NCBI GenBank assembly: GCA_016987375.1
Contig: PJRA01000263.1
Location: 4,515,127 to 4,579,126 of the forward strand
Source: Brachionus koreanus
Taxonomy: Eukaryota; Rotifera; Eurotatoria; Ploima; Brachionidae
Length of the DNA stretch: 64,000 nt
Direction: 5' to 3'
Shown: piece by piece, positions 1 through 11,281 of the stretch
How positions within the stretch are numbered: position 1 is the first letter of the stretch
Layout: the number at the start of each line of letters is the position of its first letter
The notes under the pieces: generated by a model
The model's input: only the letters and a program-made list of their open reading frames with translations
What the model was told of the DNA's origin: nothing
Databases searched by the model: none
Program-made: the position numbers and the translations under genes

Positions 1-1059
1 AAAAATGGCTTAAGAAATACAAACAGATCGAAAATCCATTTTAGTAGTCAATCAAATTTGCCAATCATACCTCGAAATCATGACTTAAGGTCTGTGTGGA
101 TTCCTAAAAAATTTGAAGGCCGGAACATGTTTGCATCCCATATTGATAGTATGATTTTCCCTGACAAATCGGAGTAAATTTTCAATTAGAAAAAAATTTT
201 AAAGATTCATTTTTTTTTTTTAGGAAAGATGCAGATGCTTCATTTATTAATAAAAACTACAGCAGTGAATCAAAAAAATCATTTGAAAAACCGCCTTATG
301 ACAGATTTGACAAATCAGTGGTAACTTTGCATTTTTTTCTCAAAATCCTCAAATCCTCAATCCTCAAAATCAATTAACTAAAGAATTTAGAAAAAATTAT
401 TTTTAAACAGACATACATAGAAAATTAAATTATAATCAAACTTTTAAAAGTCGAAAGAACCCCTAAATCAGCATATTTAGGCTATGTTTAGGCATTTAAT
501 CGACGAAACAACAATTTTTTAGAATTGCTGATAGCATCAAAATCATATTGTGGCAAAATATATTGCTAATAACAAATTTTTCTTTCAAAATTTTCAAAAG
601 TCTAGCAAAAGTCAAATCCTTTTAAAAATCAATTTTTAAGGAGATTTTTTGATATGATAAATCCCAAAAAAAAACAAGAAAATGTAAAAATACATGTTTA
701 AATTGAAAAAAATCATTTAAGCTATGCGTTCATTTTCTTCCTACATTTTACCACTTTAAATTTTAGTATTTTTATTTTATTTACTTTAATTAAAGAAATA
801 TGTAATGAATTATGAAAATAAATATGTTCCATCTGTGAGATGGTATCCTCCTCCGCAAAAAGAATTTGCCGCACCGCATCAACATGCCAAAGACGATATT
901 TTTGATAGCAAATCGATTTACCAAGCTGATTTCGAAAAACCCATTCCAACACATACTGAGAAGCTTATCAAGCCTTTCTCTGGAGATGAAATACAAAAAA
1001 AATTAGAAAAATTAAATGACAGAAGAACTGAAATCAATTCTATTTTGGCACAGAGCTAA
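1..1059 (+). CDS. 3' part of an unidentified protein-coding gene
   Basis: Three exons can be joined: 1-173, 224-320 and 796-1059, with GT-AG borders and consistent phase (phase 2, then phase 0), ending in TAA at 1057-1059. The 5' end lies outside the window. The visible C-terminal part is about 178 residues. It has an aromatic/proline stretch (VRWYPPPQKEF), a charged middle with several Phe-Asp pairs, and a Lys/Glu-rich helical tail ending in ILAQS. There is no transmembrane segment or cysteine pattern. Many short Tyr/Pro/Phe-rich segments separated by polar linkers recall axonemal or ciliary filament proteins, but that is only an impression. I do not recognise the family. Confidence 0.6.
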
Positions 1060-2912
1060 AAAATTTAACTTTTTTTTTCATAATTAAATAGCTAAAAGAA
1101 TTTTATTTTCAATCAGAAAAGAACATTAGTCCCAAAATCATGAACTATCGTTTAACCAAGTCGTTTTCAAATATTTATTTTAATTTTCTTATGATATTCT
1201 CATTAAAACTATGTCATGAATTAACTCAGAATAAATATTCAGAAACCAGCTTTTTTCCTAATAACAAATAAATTCTTAAAAAATAAAAAAACTTAGCCGA
1301 CAAATGATTAATTTTGAATAATTTTTTATTTGAATACCAAGCTATTAAACGAATCAATTATTTTTTTTGAAAAAAAAATTATAAATAATCAATTTAAATT
1401 TATTCATTTATTTTATTAATACACCTTTTATTTATCTAAATATCAAATATATGAAAAGTTTTTATTGCTTTTAAGTCATCTTTTTGAAAAAAATTGAAAG
1501 CTAAGAGTTAAATTTTATGCAAAATAATTTTATAAAATAAAATAATTTTAGACCATATTCAAACAGAATATGTGAGCTCTTTTTAAGAATCATATTAATC
1601 TAAAATGATGTCCATCTGAAATACATGATTAAGATTCAAAATCATTGAATTCAAAAATTTCAAAAAAGATTTGTCTAAGGTTCATTTTTAAAATTTTGTA
1701 GATTTAAAGAATTAAAATTGCATTTTTTTAATTCAGCAACGATTTATCGTCAATTAAAAAATTCAAAGTACTATTGTACATTATTTGTATTAAAACATAA
1801 AATTTTAAAATGATTTTTATGCTTGAATAAATTGAGTGGGAAAGTTTATTAGATATTTTTTGGATAATAGCTTCAAATAAATGAATATTAAAAATAAAAA
1901 CAATAAAACATAGAAAAAATGTAAGCAGCCTTTGTTTAATACACTTAAAACACTAATCCATTCTACTTTTTTTCAAACTATGCTCGACGAAAATGTAATA
2001 TTAGAAAGTAATTAGATGATTTCCCATTACAAAAATGATTTATTTGAGTATTAAAGAGCGTTTTAAAGGATATTTTTAGCTTCCTGAAAATCCCACTTGT
2101 TTTTAAGCAAACATTTTATCAAAATTAAAATTATTAAATTATAATTTTTTTTCAACTAGCATCAAGAAATTATGCCATTTTTTCATTAATTAAATAGATC
2201 AATGAAGTTTCAATTTAAATTGTTTTTCTTGTGGTAATTACCTACAAAAATTAAAAAAATATTTATAATAGTATGTAATAATTGACTAATTTATTAGTAT
2301 TCATATTGTTAAAAATTATGCTTAATCTACTTGAATTTGAAATATCAAAAAAGGCTTGGTTTTAAAATTTTCCCAATTATAAAACAAACATGATAAATCA
2401 TTTAATTATCCAATCTAGACTAGGTTAAAGAAACGGCTTGATTCAATAAGCGTTGGTTAAATTTTCGTAATTTTTTTCCAACTTTTGTTTTGAATATAAA
2501 TTAATTTTTATCAATTTTGTTCCAAATGGACCTTAAACAGCAAAATTTATACTTTTTATTCGGATGAATGAATCTTAAAAATTTAAAGCATAAACTATTA
2601 GGATAATTAAATTATTAAATAAAAACAAAATCTTTAAATTTATTTGATTGCTAAACCTAAGCTTGTTAGTGTGAGTGTGTGGGCTCCAAATTAACTATGT
2701 CTTTTTGATTATATTAAATGGCAATTAATTAGAAAGTAAAAGTTAATAGATTTTTTGAGGCATAATAATTTCTAAGAAGCGCTCAAGAACGAGTAATTTA
2801 CTATAAGCAAATGTAAAGAAATGAGATGCATTTATAAATATTGCAAAATTTAAAATTTTTTTTTTAGTATATCATAATTTTTTGAGATAAATTTTCAAAA
2901 TAGTGAGCCATT
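1060..2912. other. Intergenic, no gene seen
   Basis: AT-rich spacer between the end of the first gene and the glutathione synthetase start. It contains homopolymer A/T runs and no open frame with recognisable protein content on either strand. Confidence 0.6.
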
Positions 2913-5102
2913 ATGAGTGTGGAATATTCAAACGGAAACAAAAACGGTAACACAAATGGAAGTACTAACGGTGTTAAATATGTCAAGCTCGGTGACAATA
3001 GGAGATTTATAACCAACTTTTTGGTCAATCAGTTAGAAGAAAGTCTAACTAACAGTAAATTAGAACAATTCAAAATTAACAAAGTGATAGAAAATGCTAT
3101 ACATTGGTGTCTAGTCAATGGTGACTATTTACTAACATTAAATTAGAAATTTTAAATATTCTCTTAGGTTTCGTTCTAGTGCCTAAATCAAGAAAGCAAG
3201 AAGACCTTATGGTAGTAACGTATCTACCGTTTACTTTATTTCCAACACCATTTGAAAAAACTCACTTCCAACAAGTGATCGATTTGCAACCACACGTTAA
3301 TGAACTATTCAATAAGATTTCAACAAACCAAGATTTTATGAACAAGTCATTTGAAAAGTAGTATTTCAAGTTTTATGTTAAATATTTAGATAAATTTGGC
3401 CATTTCAGAGTTTATAATTAAGTTATAATTTAAATAAGTAATAAGTAATTAATCTTTTTTTTTTTATATTAAAAGAAGGTTAAAAAATCAGTTCAAAGTT
3501 AACTATTTTCCAGAAAAAATTATCTCAAGTAGAGTTGATCTAAGTCAGATTATTATTTTTTATAAAGTAATACAAAACAAATAAACTAAAATCAAACTTA
3601 ATTGAATGTTAATTAGTCAAAATTAGAGTTGTTTTACATTATCATCATTTTTTTCCAGTATTTTAATATTACTATAACAATTTGAAAAAATTTTTTTTTC
3701 CAAGTTTGACCATGATTGATCAGTTTTTGGGTAATCTCTGGTCATTATATAAAAGAGCCAAAGTTGAGGGATACAACCAAAAAATCATCTTGTCAATTCT
3801 TAGAACTGATTATATGCTACATCAAAGAGATGATCATATATCAATGAAGCAAGTTGAAATAAACACAATTGCTGCTGGTTTTGGTTATGTGTCGACAAAG
3901 GCTACTATGTTACACAAAGAAATTCTAAAATGGACCGGTAACTATGACGCATTGAATAGAATTCCTCATAATGAGCCAGTTGTTAAGATGGCTCAGGGCT
4001 TTGCCAAGGCTTGGTGGTTATACAATGTCCCAAGCTCGATAGTTCTGTTTATAGTGTTAGATATTGAGATCAATATTGCTGATCAAAGACATCTAGAATA
4101 CGAGATAAAGAAACAAGAGCCTTTAATTGAAGTGCATAGATGCACTTTAATGGAACTAAATAAATATGGCCGTCTTGATAAAGACAAAACGTTGTATTTT
4201 TATGATAAAGAAGTTTCAATAGTTTATTTTCGAGCTGGCTATGATCCGAGTCATTTTGAATCCCAGACAGAATGGGATACTCTTTACAGAATTGAAATTT
4301 CGAAAGCTATTAAGTGTCCGAACATTGGAACCTTTTTGGCTGGCATGAAGAAAATACAAGAATCAATATCAATTGACGAAAACTTGGAATATTTCTGCAA
4401 TTCAAACAAAGACTTGCTTAAATCAGTTTTTGCTGAATTTTTTTTGCTTAATACTCAGGTAGATAACCAGTTTAGTATTTTTGGGTTGAATGCTTATTTT
4501 TTTATTTAAAATTTAGGAAAATATACAAAAAGTATTGGAAAATCCAGAAAATTATGTACTCAAGCCACAGAGAGAAGGAGGTGGCAATAATTTCTACAAT
4601 AAAGATATAATGTACTTAAAAAAAAACAAAAAAGCTCAAGTTTATTTACTTTTTAATATATTTATTTAAGAACAATAATTAACCGAATTAAATCAATTGA
4701 AACATGCTTAAACGGAAATGTTAATGGAAAAAAAATAATGGAAGATAGATATAACAAAGACTTTTATATTGTGATGGAATATTTAAGACCGCTTGCTAGT
4801 TATAATTACATAGTTTCATCAAAATATCAACAGCAACAGCACATTGCGGGTCAACAAGGAAATTTGGAAAAGAAGAAAATAACCAACGAGCTTGGAGTTT
4901 ATGGCGTATTCGTCAAGTATCCATTATTAAAAAAAAATCAAATGCATTTATTTTTAATTTTTGATTTTTTTTTAGAAATGGAGAGGAAATTGTCATGAAT
5001 GAGACCTGTGGCTATTGTTTAAGATCGAAATTAGCCGAAGATAATGAAGCGGGTGTGATGTGTGGCTCTGGTGCATTGGATTCTGTCTATTTATTAGATT
5101 AG
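2913..5102 (+). CDS. GSS: Glutathione synthetase
   Basis: Cytosolic ATP-dependent ligase joining gamma-glutamylcysteine and glycine, the second step of glutathione synthesis. Six exons: 2913-3120, 3168-3357, 3705-4458, 4517-4611, 4671 to about 4915, and about 4977-5102. The joined protein follows the eukaryotic GSS family throughout: FTLFPTPF near the N-terminus, EINTIAAGFG (the substrate-binding 'EINT' segment), AKAWWLYN, VYFRAGYDP, the ATP-grasp glycine-rich loop LKPQREGGGNN, then ELGVYGVFVK and a C-terminal MCGSGALDS matching the family's AGVAVLD end. The ATG at 2913 opens an Asn/Gly-rich leader (four NGN/NGS-like repeats) that is not part of the conserved fold. Exons 4 and 5 need the early donor at 4612; reading through would add a stop. 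Identification is firm; the exon 5/6 borders are the least certain. Confidence 0.93.
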
Positions 5103-5478
5103 AAGAACTTTTTAACAAAAAAAAACACTTATTTTATTATTTCTATCTCTAAAGCTCAAATTGTTTATGCAGAGACTTTTTAAATTTAATTTATACAATT
5201 TTTAACATTCTTTAAATACTTTTTTTTTCTAATTTAGTAAATTTGTAAAACAAACGAGTTTAATTTTTTCTAAAACAAATAATTTATTCAATAAAGTTAT
5301 TAAAAAAATACATAACATAATTTAATTATAACCAAAGATGTTCATTTTATAGTATGGTTAAATTGATTAGAATGAGATTAGAATGAATAAAAATCGAATA
5401 TAGAATAAAGTCATTTTAGATAAAGAATTGTGTTATTTGCAGCTCTTTAAAATTTAAAACAAAATATCTTAAAAATAG

Positions 5479-5561
5479 TGCCAGGGATGGGGATCGAACC
5501 CATGCTCACATTCGTGAATTGGATCTTAAGTCCAACGCCTTAACCACTCGGCCACCCGGGC
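5479..5561 (-). tRNA. tRNA-Leu (anticodon UAA), copy 1
   Basis: 83-nt class II tRNA on the minus strand. It has the D-arm GGCCGAGTGGTTAAGG, the anticodon loop CTTAAGA (anticodon TAA) closed by the stem TTGGA/TCCAA, a long variable arm, the T-arm ATGGG-TTCGATC-CCCAT, and discriminator A. The acceptor strands GCCCGGG and CCCTGGC leave a C4-U69 mismatch. The sequence is identical to the copy at 8495-8577. Confidence 0.93.
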
Positions 5562-5697
5562 TCATTGATTATTATTATTTTATTTTAAATTTTTTTTTTT
5601 TAAATAAATAATTCTAAATTTTCATCAAATTAATATTTTTAGAAATGATTTTTAATTATATTTTAAATTAGATTTTTGATTTAGACATTTAAAGTTT

Positions 5698-5735
5698 TTA
5701 ACACTAGAAAATCTGGGGGGTTTTTTAGATCCCTT
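5698..5735 (+). repeat. Possible piggyBac-type terminus, solitary
   Basis: The string TTAACACTAGAA (5698-5709) is identical to the first 12 bases of the well-formed TTAA-flanked element at 61995-62219. No matching right end was found nearby, so this may be a degraded copy or chance. Confidence 0.25.
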
Positions 5736-6071
5736 TTTAAAAATTTGAATAATTTTTAAAATTGAAATTTGAAATTTGATAGTAAAATAAATCTATATAA
5801 TAAAATAATAAAATATTTAAATTTTTATTAAAAATCAAATGGGAAAAATCAAATTTCTGAAAATTTGCTTAAATCATTATATTTTTTTACTTTAGACTTT
5901 AAATTTTGATTTAAATGAATCAGCATTTTTGGTTGTATAATTTACAACAAAAAAAAATAATAATATTTTCTCTATTTGAATTGAAAAATCTAATTTTTCT
6001 AAACAATTATTAAAAAAAGTTTAAAAAAATCTTATGCAATTTTTTTGTAAAATAAATGAAAAATAAATGGC

Positions 6072-6319
6072 TCAAAACAAACTCATCAGTGATAAATTTT
6101 GATCGAGGTTTAAAAACTTTCTTTTCTTTTCAAGGAAAGTTTCCATTCGTTGCAATTCCAATTCTTTTATTAGTTTTTTGTTAATCAAACACCCAAAATG
6201 TGCTGATTCATTTTTATCTATTATTATCTCAGATAAAAATGAATAAAAAAAAAATGATGTAAGCAAATTTGTAATTACAGGAAGTATGTATTCCATAATG
6301 GTTAAAAGCAGTAGATTTC
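6072..6319 (-). other. Open frame with hydrophobic start, doubtful exon
   Basis: The minus-strand frame is preceded by an acceptor-like TTTAATTTAG. It reads a hydrophobic stretch (about 28 residues around IMEYILPVITNLLTSFFFYS) followed by a charged Lys/Glu-rich tail and ends at 6072. The hydrophobic part could be a signal or membrane segment. It lies downstream of the stanniocalcin-like gene, which has its own stop, so no parent gene can be assigned. AT-rich sequence easily produces such a frame. Confidence 0.15.
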
Positions 6320-6623
6320 TAAATTAAAAATATAATTTATAAATATTTTTATTATGAAAATAAAAGTGTATTAGAATTCTTGCCACGTAATTTATACAAA
6401 AAGCTTTTATTCAAACTTCTCAACTGTCACAGCTTATTCTAGGTGTTTAGATTACAACTTGAGAGTATCAGGATCAAAATATTAAAATTGATAAATAAGT
6501 ACTAAAATCAATTTTGATTTAAATAAAAAGATACTATTAACAATTAAAACTTAAGTTAAGAATTAAAACTTACAAAAAATTTTTTTAATTAACTAGTTTA
6601 AAACTTTATTTGTATTTGGATAA

Positions 6624-6734
6624 ATATGGAATGGATTACCGGGAGAAATAGTTAAAGCAAAAACGTTGAATATTTTTAAGTCAAAACTAGATGCATGGCT
6701 TGTGAAAAAAGAAGCCACTGTTATAGCTCATTAG
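6624..6734 (+). mobile_element. Non-LTR retrotransposon C-terminal remnant
   Basis: The plus-strand frame reads WNGLPGEIVKAKTLNIFKSK followed by LDAWLVKKE and a stop. This is the typical C-terminal signature of CR1/Jockey-like LINE reverse transcriptases (WNxLPxxVVxAxxxNxFKxxLD). A GC-richer 3'-UTR-like tail follows to about 6815. The frame is closed by a stop just upstream, so this is a 5'-truncated dead copy. Confidence 0.65.
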
Positions 6735-7356
6735 AGCTCTGCTCGGGCATTTTTCCGAGTTGCAGTTCAACTTAGTACTACTACTAAATAAAAGTTGAAA
6801 TCAATAATTCGGACCCGCTTTTACATAAAATCATATTTATTTTCTTTTTTGAAAAAATCTTCTATGTGATATCTTCATTTATTTTTTAAGTTTACTGCAC
6901 ACCATTACTCACTTTTGATTTATGCTCTACATACCCTCAAACACCTTGTAAATTCTTAATGGGAATTAAAAGATCTATAAGTCAAAATCTTGATGTCAAG
7001 ACCAGTCACTTAAAATAACGTGAAATTTTTCAAAAAACGATAATTCTTGAATCCATTAATTCTAAAATTTAAACTATTTAATAAAATCATGTATTTTAGA
7101 ATTAATTAAAATCTAAGTTTTATCAAAAAATGAAGTTCAATATGATTATTTTCGTTGAAACTATTCAAGATAAAAAAAGAAAAAAATATATATATATAAA
7201 GATTAAAAAAAATTTTAAAACTAAATATTTTATTATAAACAATTATATTGACAAATTGCTTGTTTCAAATATATCGACATAATAAGATCGAAGGCCAATA
7301 CATTTTAAAGAAACAGCGAATATCTATAGAAAAAAATTTAAAAAAAATCTAATTTG

Positions 7357-7877
7357 TTAAGTTGATATTTTTACTTGTTTTAATGACCGAAAAGGCTGTT
7401 TTATTATGTCAACTAAATCATATATTTTTGCTAAAGCTTTAACATTTCCAAAAAATATGCTACAAAAGCTTTTTGCTTCATTTCCAGGGTTTAAATAGCA
7501 GCCTACGTGAGAATCAAAGGCATAATCAGTCAAAGATTTACAGTTTGAAAATCTTTTGTCAACTAATTGATTCATCAAACATTTTTTTACTGAATTAACC
7601 CATAATTGTCCCTTAATTCAAAATTTTGAACTAAAAATAAAATAAAATATGCCTTAAATTCCTATAAACTAAAATTAGGTAAATTTATTTTTTGCAAATT
7701 TACTTACTTCTTCATTAAAAAAATACAAGTTATGAGTAAATTTATTGCAATATTTTAATCCATATGAAATGAGATATCCATTAGGCCCACAATTCACTTT
7801 ACTCTCTAGAACTTCATAAAACTTACAGTCACCTTTGGCCGCTAGATCATGTAATTCATCAGCACCAATGCTAAAAC
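7357..7877 (-). CDS. Cys-rich protein, stanniocalcin-like (partial)
   Basis: Two minus-strand exons, 7708-7877 and 7357-7611, join in phase 0 across a 96-nt intron and end in TAA. The joined stretch is about 140 residues with spaced cysteines: CKFYEVLESKVNCG, YCNKF, WVNSVKKCL, NCKSL, FDSHVGCY and SFCSIF. The order (a Cys pair, then an F/YxxxG..WV...KCL helix, then a helix with further cysteines) resembles invertebrate stanniocalcin-like secreted proteins. I infer an extracellular, disulfide-bonded protein. The 5' exon or exons, including any signal peptide, were not found; they must lie beyond 7877 and may flank the tRNA-Ser. The coding frame is real; the family assignment is tentative. Confidence 0.5.
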
Positions 7878-8187
7878 CTGTTGACGTTTGAAAGTTTAAT
7901 TTTTAGATAAAATACAAAAAATTACATATAATTGAGAAGAAAAAAATTTGAAATTGATACATTTAATAAAAAATTTTGGAAATTAAAAGAAAATATTAAA
8001 AAATTTAATTTTTTTTCTTCAAAAAAAAATAAATAAATAGCGGAAATTTTTTTATTATGTAAAAAAAAAACTGTCTCAAACACGTGTTTAGATAAAGTTT
8101 AACAAAATATTCGATACAAATCGATTTTGTAGATAAAAAATTCTTTAAATAAAAAATTATGAAGTTATATTTAAAAGTTAAAAATAA

Positions 8188-8269
8188 GCTGCGATGGCCG
8201 AGTGGTTAAGGCGACAGACTTGAAATCTGTTGGGTTATTCCCGCACAGGTTCAAATCCTGTTCGCAGCG
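8188..8269 (+). tRNA. tRNA-Ser (anticodon UGA)
   Basis: 82-nt class II tRNA. The acceptor GCTGCGA/TCGCAGC is perfectly paired with discriminator G. The D-arm is GGCCGAGTGGTTAAGG, the anticodon loop CTTGAAA (TGA) is closed by ACAGA/TCTGT, the variable arm is long, and the T-loop is TTCAAAT. Confidence 0.95.
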
Positions 8270-8494
8270 AATTTTTTCATATTCTCTATATATTTTCTTA
8301 ATCTAAAAACACCTATTCCCTGGAAAATTGAATGAATGTTGAAATAAAAAATAAAAAACGGTATTAGCATAAAACGCTGTGGTTTAACATGATCATTAAA
8401 ACTTGATCATAAATATTTTAATTATTGGATTTTGAATATATAAATATTTTAAAGATAATTTAAATCATTTTAATTAGAAAATTACAAAAAATAC

Positions 8495-8577
8495 TGCCAG
8501 GGATGGGGATCGAACCCATGCTCACATTCGTGAATTGGATCTTAAGTCCAACGCCTTAACCACTCGGCCACCCGGGC
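8495..8577 (-). tRNA. tRNA-Leu (anticodon UAA), copy 2
   Basis: Same 83 nt as the copy at 5479-5561, including the C4-U69 acceptor mismatch. Identity continues only about five bases past the 5' end (TCATT on the plus strand); the other flank differs within a few bases. A T-rich tract follows the gene on its 3' side, as expected for Pol III. Confidence 0.93.
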
Positions 8578-8939
8578 TCATTAACCTTAATAACATTAAA
8601 TTAACTGTTTATTAAAGTAATTTTTTAAAAAGTAGTATCAATAGAAAGAGCAACTTTTATTAAAATAATAAAGCTAATTATAAATCGATTTAAAAAAATT
8701 TGTCGATTTTTAAATTTTATAAATTGATTGGAGTCGATCACTATCAATAAAATTGAATAATAAAGTTACCTCAATTTATTTTTCTTAGAGATTGCCAAGA
8801 TAGTTTTAAAAATCGTGTTAGTTAATCAATACTATTGTTAAAGATCGACCTACAAAAGTTCGAATTTTTGAGGTTCAGACTTTTGAGATATTTTTTCTGA
8901 AAAATAATTAAAATTTTTTTTGAATTTTAAATTTTATTT

Positions 8940-9290
8940 TAAAGCAGTGACGACAGTAGACGTCCTGCTATAATAGCCTACGACCAGTTTATTAGCAGTA
9001 AAAAAATAAAGTTAGGTAAGTTTAATAAGGCTTGAGTAATTTGTCTATTCTGTCTTTAAATTTGTTGGTGTTTACGGTAATCCTGGTCTCTAGATCCAGT
9101 GAATTCCAGTATCTGGCTGTACGATTAACCGTGCTGCTTCTCAGAAATGAGATTGTGCTTGTCAAGATGCTCGACAACGTAGTCTTTAATGAGCGACTCA
9201 AGTACCTTGGTGAGTGGTACCGACGTGAGTGATACAGAGAGGTAGTTGCTAACTGTGGTCCTAGAACCCTTTTTGTGTTTTGGTGAAAAG
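8940..9290 (-). mobile_element. Internally deleted non-LTR retrotransposon remnant
   Basis: On the minus strand one frame reads KKGSRTTVSNYLSVSLTSVP followed by KVLESLIKDYVVEHL and LISEKQHG. This is the reverse transcriptase fingers motif (KKGxxxxxxNYRPISLTSVxxKxLE). It jumps directly into the element's C-terminal signature (ARYWNSLDLETRITVNTNKF, then a stop) in another frame. The central RT core, including the FADD box, is absent. A 3'-UTR-like tail extends to about 8940. This is a dead, internally deleted copy. Confidence 0.65.
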
Positions 9291-9747
9291 ATTAAATATT
9301 TTTTCTGGAAATTAATTAAAATTTTTTTTTGAATTTTAAATTTTAGTTTTTAAAAACTATTTTAGAAAATTTTATTTCAATCAAAAATATTTAAGTTTAA
9401 ATTTTTTAAAAAGGAGTTAAGTAAATCTCTGACTTTTGAGTGTTAATCTAAAAAATAAATAATTTTTTCACTAATAATTAATTTTAGTATATTTTTTGAT
9501 TCTTTTTAAATTTTAAAATTAAATCATTACCAAATTTGGCTTAAATTGAAAATAAATAATTATAGTATTAATCGCGTATTTAATTTGGAATTCACCATTG
9601 ATTGAAGCTCTAGTTAAATTTCTCTCTTCTTTAATTAATTAACTCAAGCATTCTATTTACTTTTTTAACTGCCAGATGACACAGTCACGTGTTATATTAA
9701 TTTTTTCTAAGTTGTTAAACTAATTATATTAACATGTTTAAACAAAA
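9291..9747. other. Spacer, no gene seen
   Basis: AT-rich sequence between two retroelement remnants with no supported coding potential. Confidence 0.5.
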
Positions 9748-10236
9748 TCAAGTATTCTTCACAATACTGCACGCATTTTTGTGCTGAAACATTGTTCCAC
9801 GTATACAGAGGTTATTCATCATGCACAAATCAACCAATCTTTCACCATTGTTATTTTTCTCTCCACAACCATGAATGCCCATGCATTTCTCAAATCCATT
9901 ATTATCATTTACAACTTTCGCGTTCATGTCTCCCATGACAATCATGAGATCATACCGAGGCACTCTTTCTATGATTCGCTGTAGCTGTTCATAGAATATA
10001 GATTTTTCCTCGTCACTAGCTTCGTTTGTTGGTGCATAGCACTGTATGATCGATATATTGCAATGCTTCCCTTTTCGCCGTGTGCGAATCAATCTTTCAT
10101 TTATTGGTTCCCATTCCATCATGGCATCCTTTGCTTGTTTTGAAAGCATTATCCCTACGCCGTGTAATCTTGCGTTTTCAGATCCAGAATACAGGAAGCT
10201 CCATGTTTTATTGTTTATTTTTTTTTTATTCATCAA
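9748..10236 (-). mobile_element. LINE endonuclease (EEP) domain fragment
   Basis: A 162-codon minus-strand open frame. It matches the apurinic-like endonuclease of non-LTR elements (often annotated as 'craniofacial development protein 2-like'): GVGIMLSKQAKDAMMEWEPI, a conserved IQCYAPTNEASDEEK segment, then IVMGDMNAKV (the catalytic GDxN) and GCGEKNNNGERLVDLC. It stops soon after MFQHKNA, before the SDH motif. The upstream part of the domain is missing. The long open frame suggests fairly recent insertion. It is RTE/CR1-type by resemblance and not a host gene. Confidence 0.75.
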
Positions 10237-10259
10237 ATATATAGATAAAGTGTCTTAGA

Positions 10260-11155
10260 AAATATTTATGAGGAAAATTAAAATTGTAATTGAAGGCTAG
10301 AGAGATTGGTATTTGAGACTAGAATAGGAATGAAAAAACAATGATCAATAAGAGAGCCGATTAATGTTTTATAAATATTAACCAAAGTATTGTTAAGTTT
10401 CCATGACTTTTGTTCCAGAATTTTTAAGACGTTAATACGATCAATACATCTTGATCTAATAAAATCTACATGCGAGTCGAAGCAAAGGTTTTCATCAAAA
10501 GTTATGCCTAGAAATAAAGGCTTTTTTTCATAAGGTATATTTTTACCAAAAGTTTTAAAGTAAGAGATTGGTTTTTACCTGAATTTTTAAAGAAAATGGT
10601 ATGGCTACACTTTTCAAGGGCCATTTTAATTTTCATTTTACAAGCCAAACTTTAGTTTTTTTCAAATATTAATTTATTGATGTGACAATTTTACCATATT
10701 TTTCAAATATTAAGAAGTAAACAATATCATCGGCAAATACAAGAGAGTAATTTTTTTTTTTAGTTCAATTTCGGAATATCATTTATAAATATTGTAAAAA
10801 GGATAGGACTAATTACAGCTCTTGGACGTACACCTGACTGAATGTCGTCCTGAGCTGAAGAATAGTCATTCACTTTTACAAAAAAAACTTCCTCTTATTG
10901 ACAAAATCTTTTATCCACTCCAATATATAGAGTGGTACTTTTAATTGTGCCAAGTTTTATCTAAGGCTTGAGAAATGTCAAAAAAAATGAACATACTTTT
11001 TGTATCCTGTTGAAAATTTCAGATATTTTTTGAGTCATGGAAACAAGATTGTCAGCTGTTCGTCTATGTGTACGAATCAAGCTATTTTTTTCGAGATACT
11101 TAAAAAACCTATTTCCAACAATACGTTCTAAGATCTTACCTAGACAAATGATCAA
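10260..11155 (-). mobile_element. Degenerate reverse transcriptase of a non-LTR element
   Basis: Read on the minus strand and with several frameshifts and stops, pieces match an RT domain in order: GKILERIVGNRFFKYLEKNS at about 11150-11080, a segment like 'GVRPRAVISPILFTIFINDIP' near 10830-10770, and the catalytic box LVFADDIVYF at about 10745-10715. A long thumb-like remnant follows. The endonuclease fragment at 9748-10236 lies on its 3' side, the reverse of LINE order, so the two are separate insertions. Confidence 0.6.
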
Positions 11156-11281
11156 CTCAAATCTACTATTTGGTGATAATTTTTGTTGTAAATGATTGTT
11201 AAAATTTGATCAAAATGTTCAATTTAACAAAAATTTTATAAAAATTTATTCAAAAATTAATTGTTTGAAAAAAGTACATAT

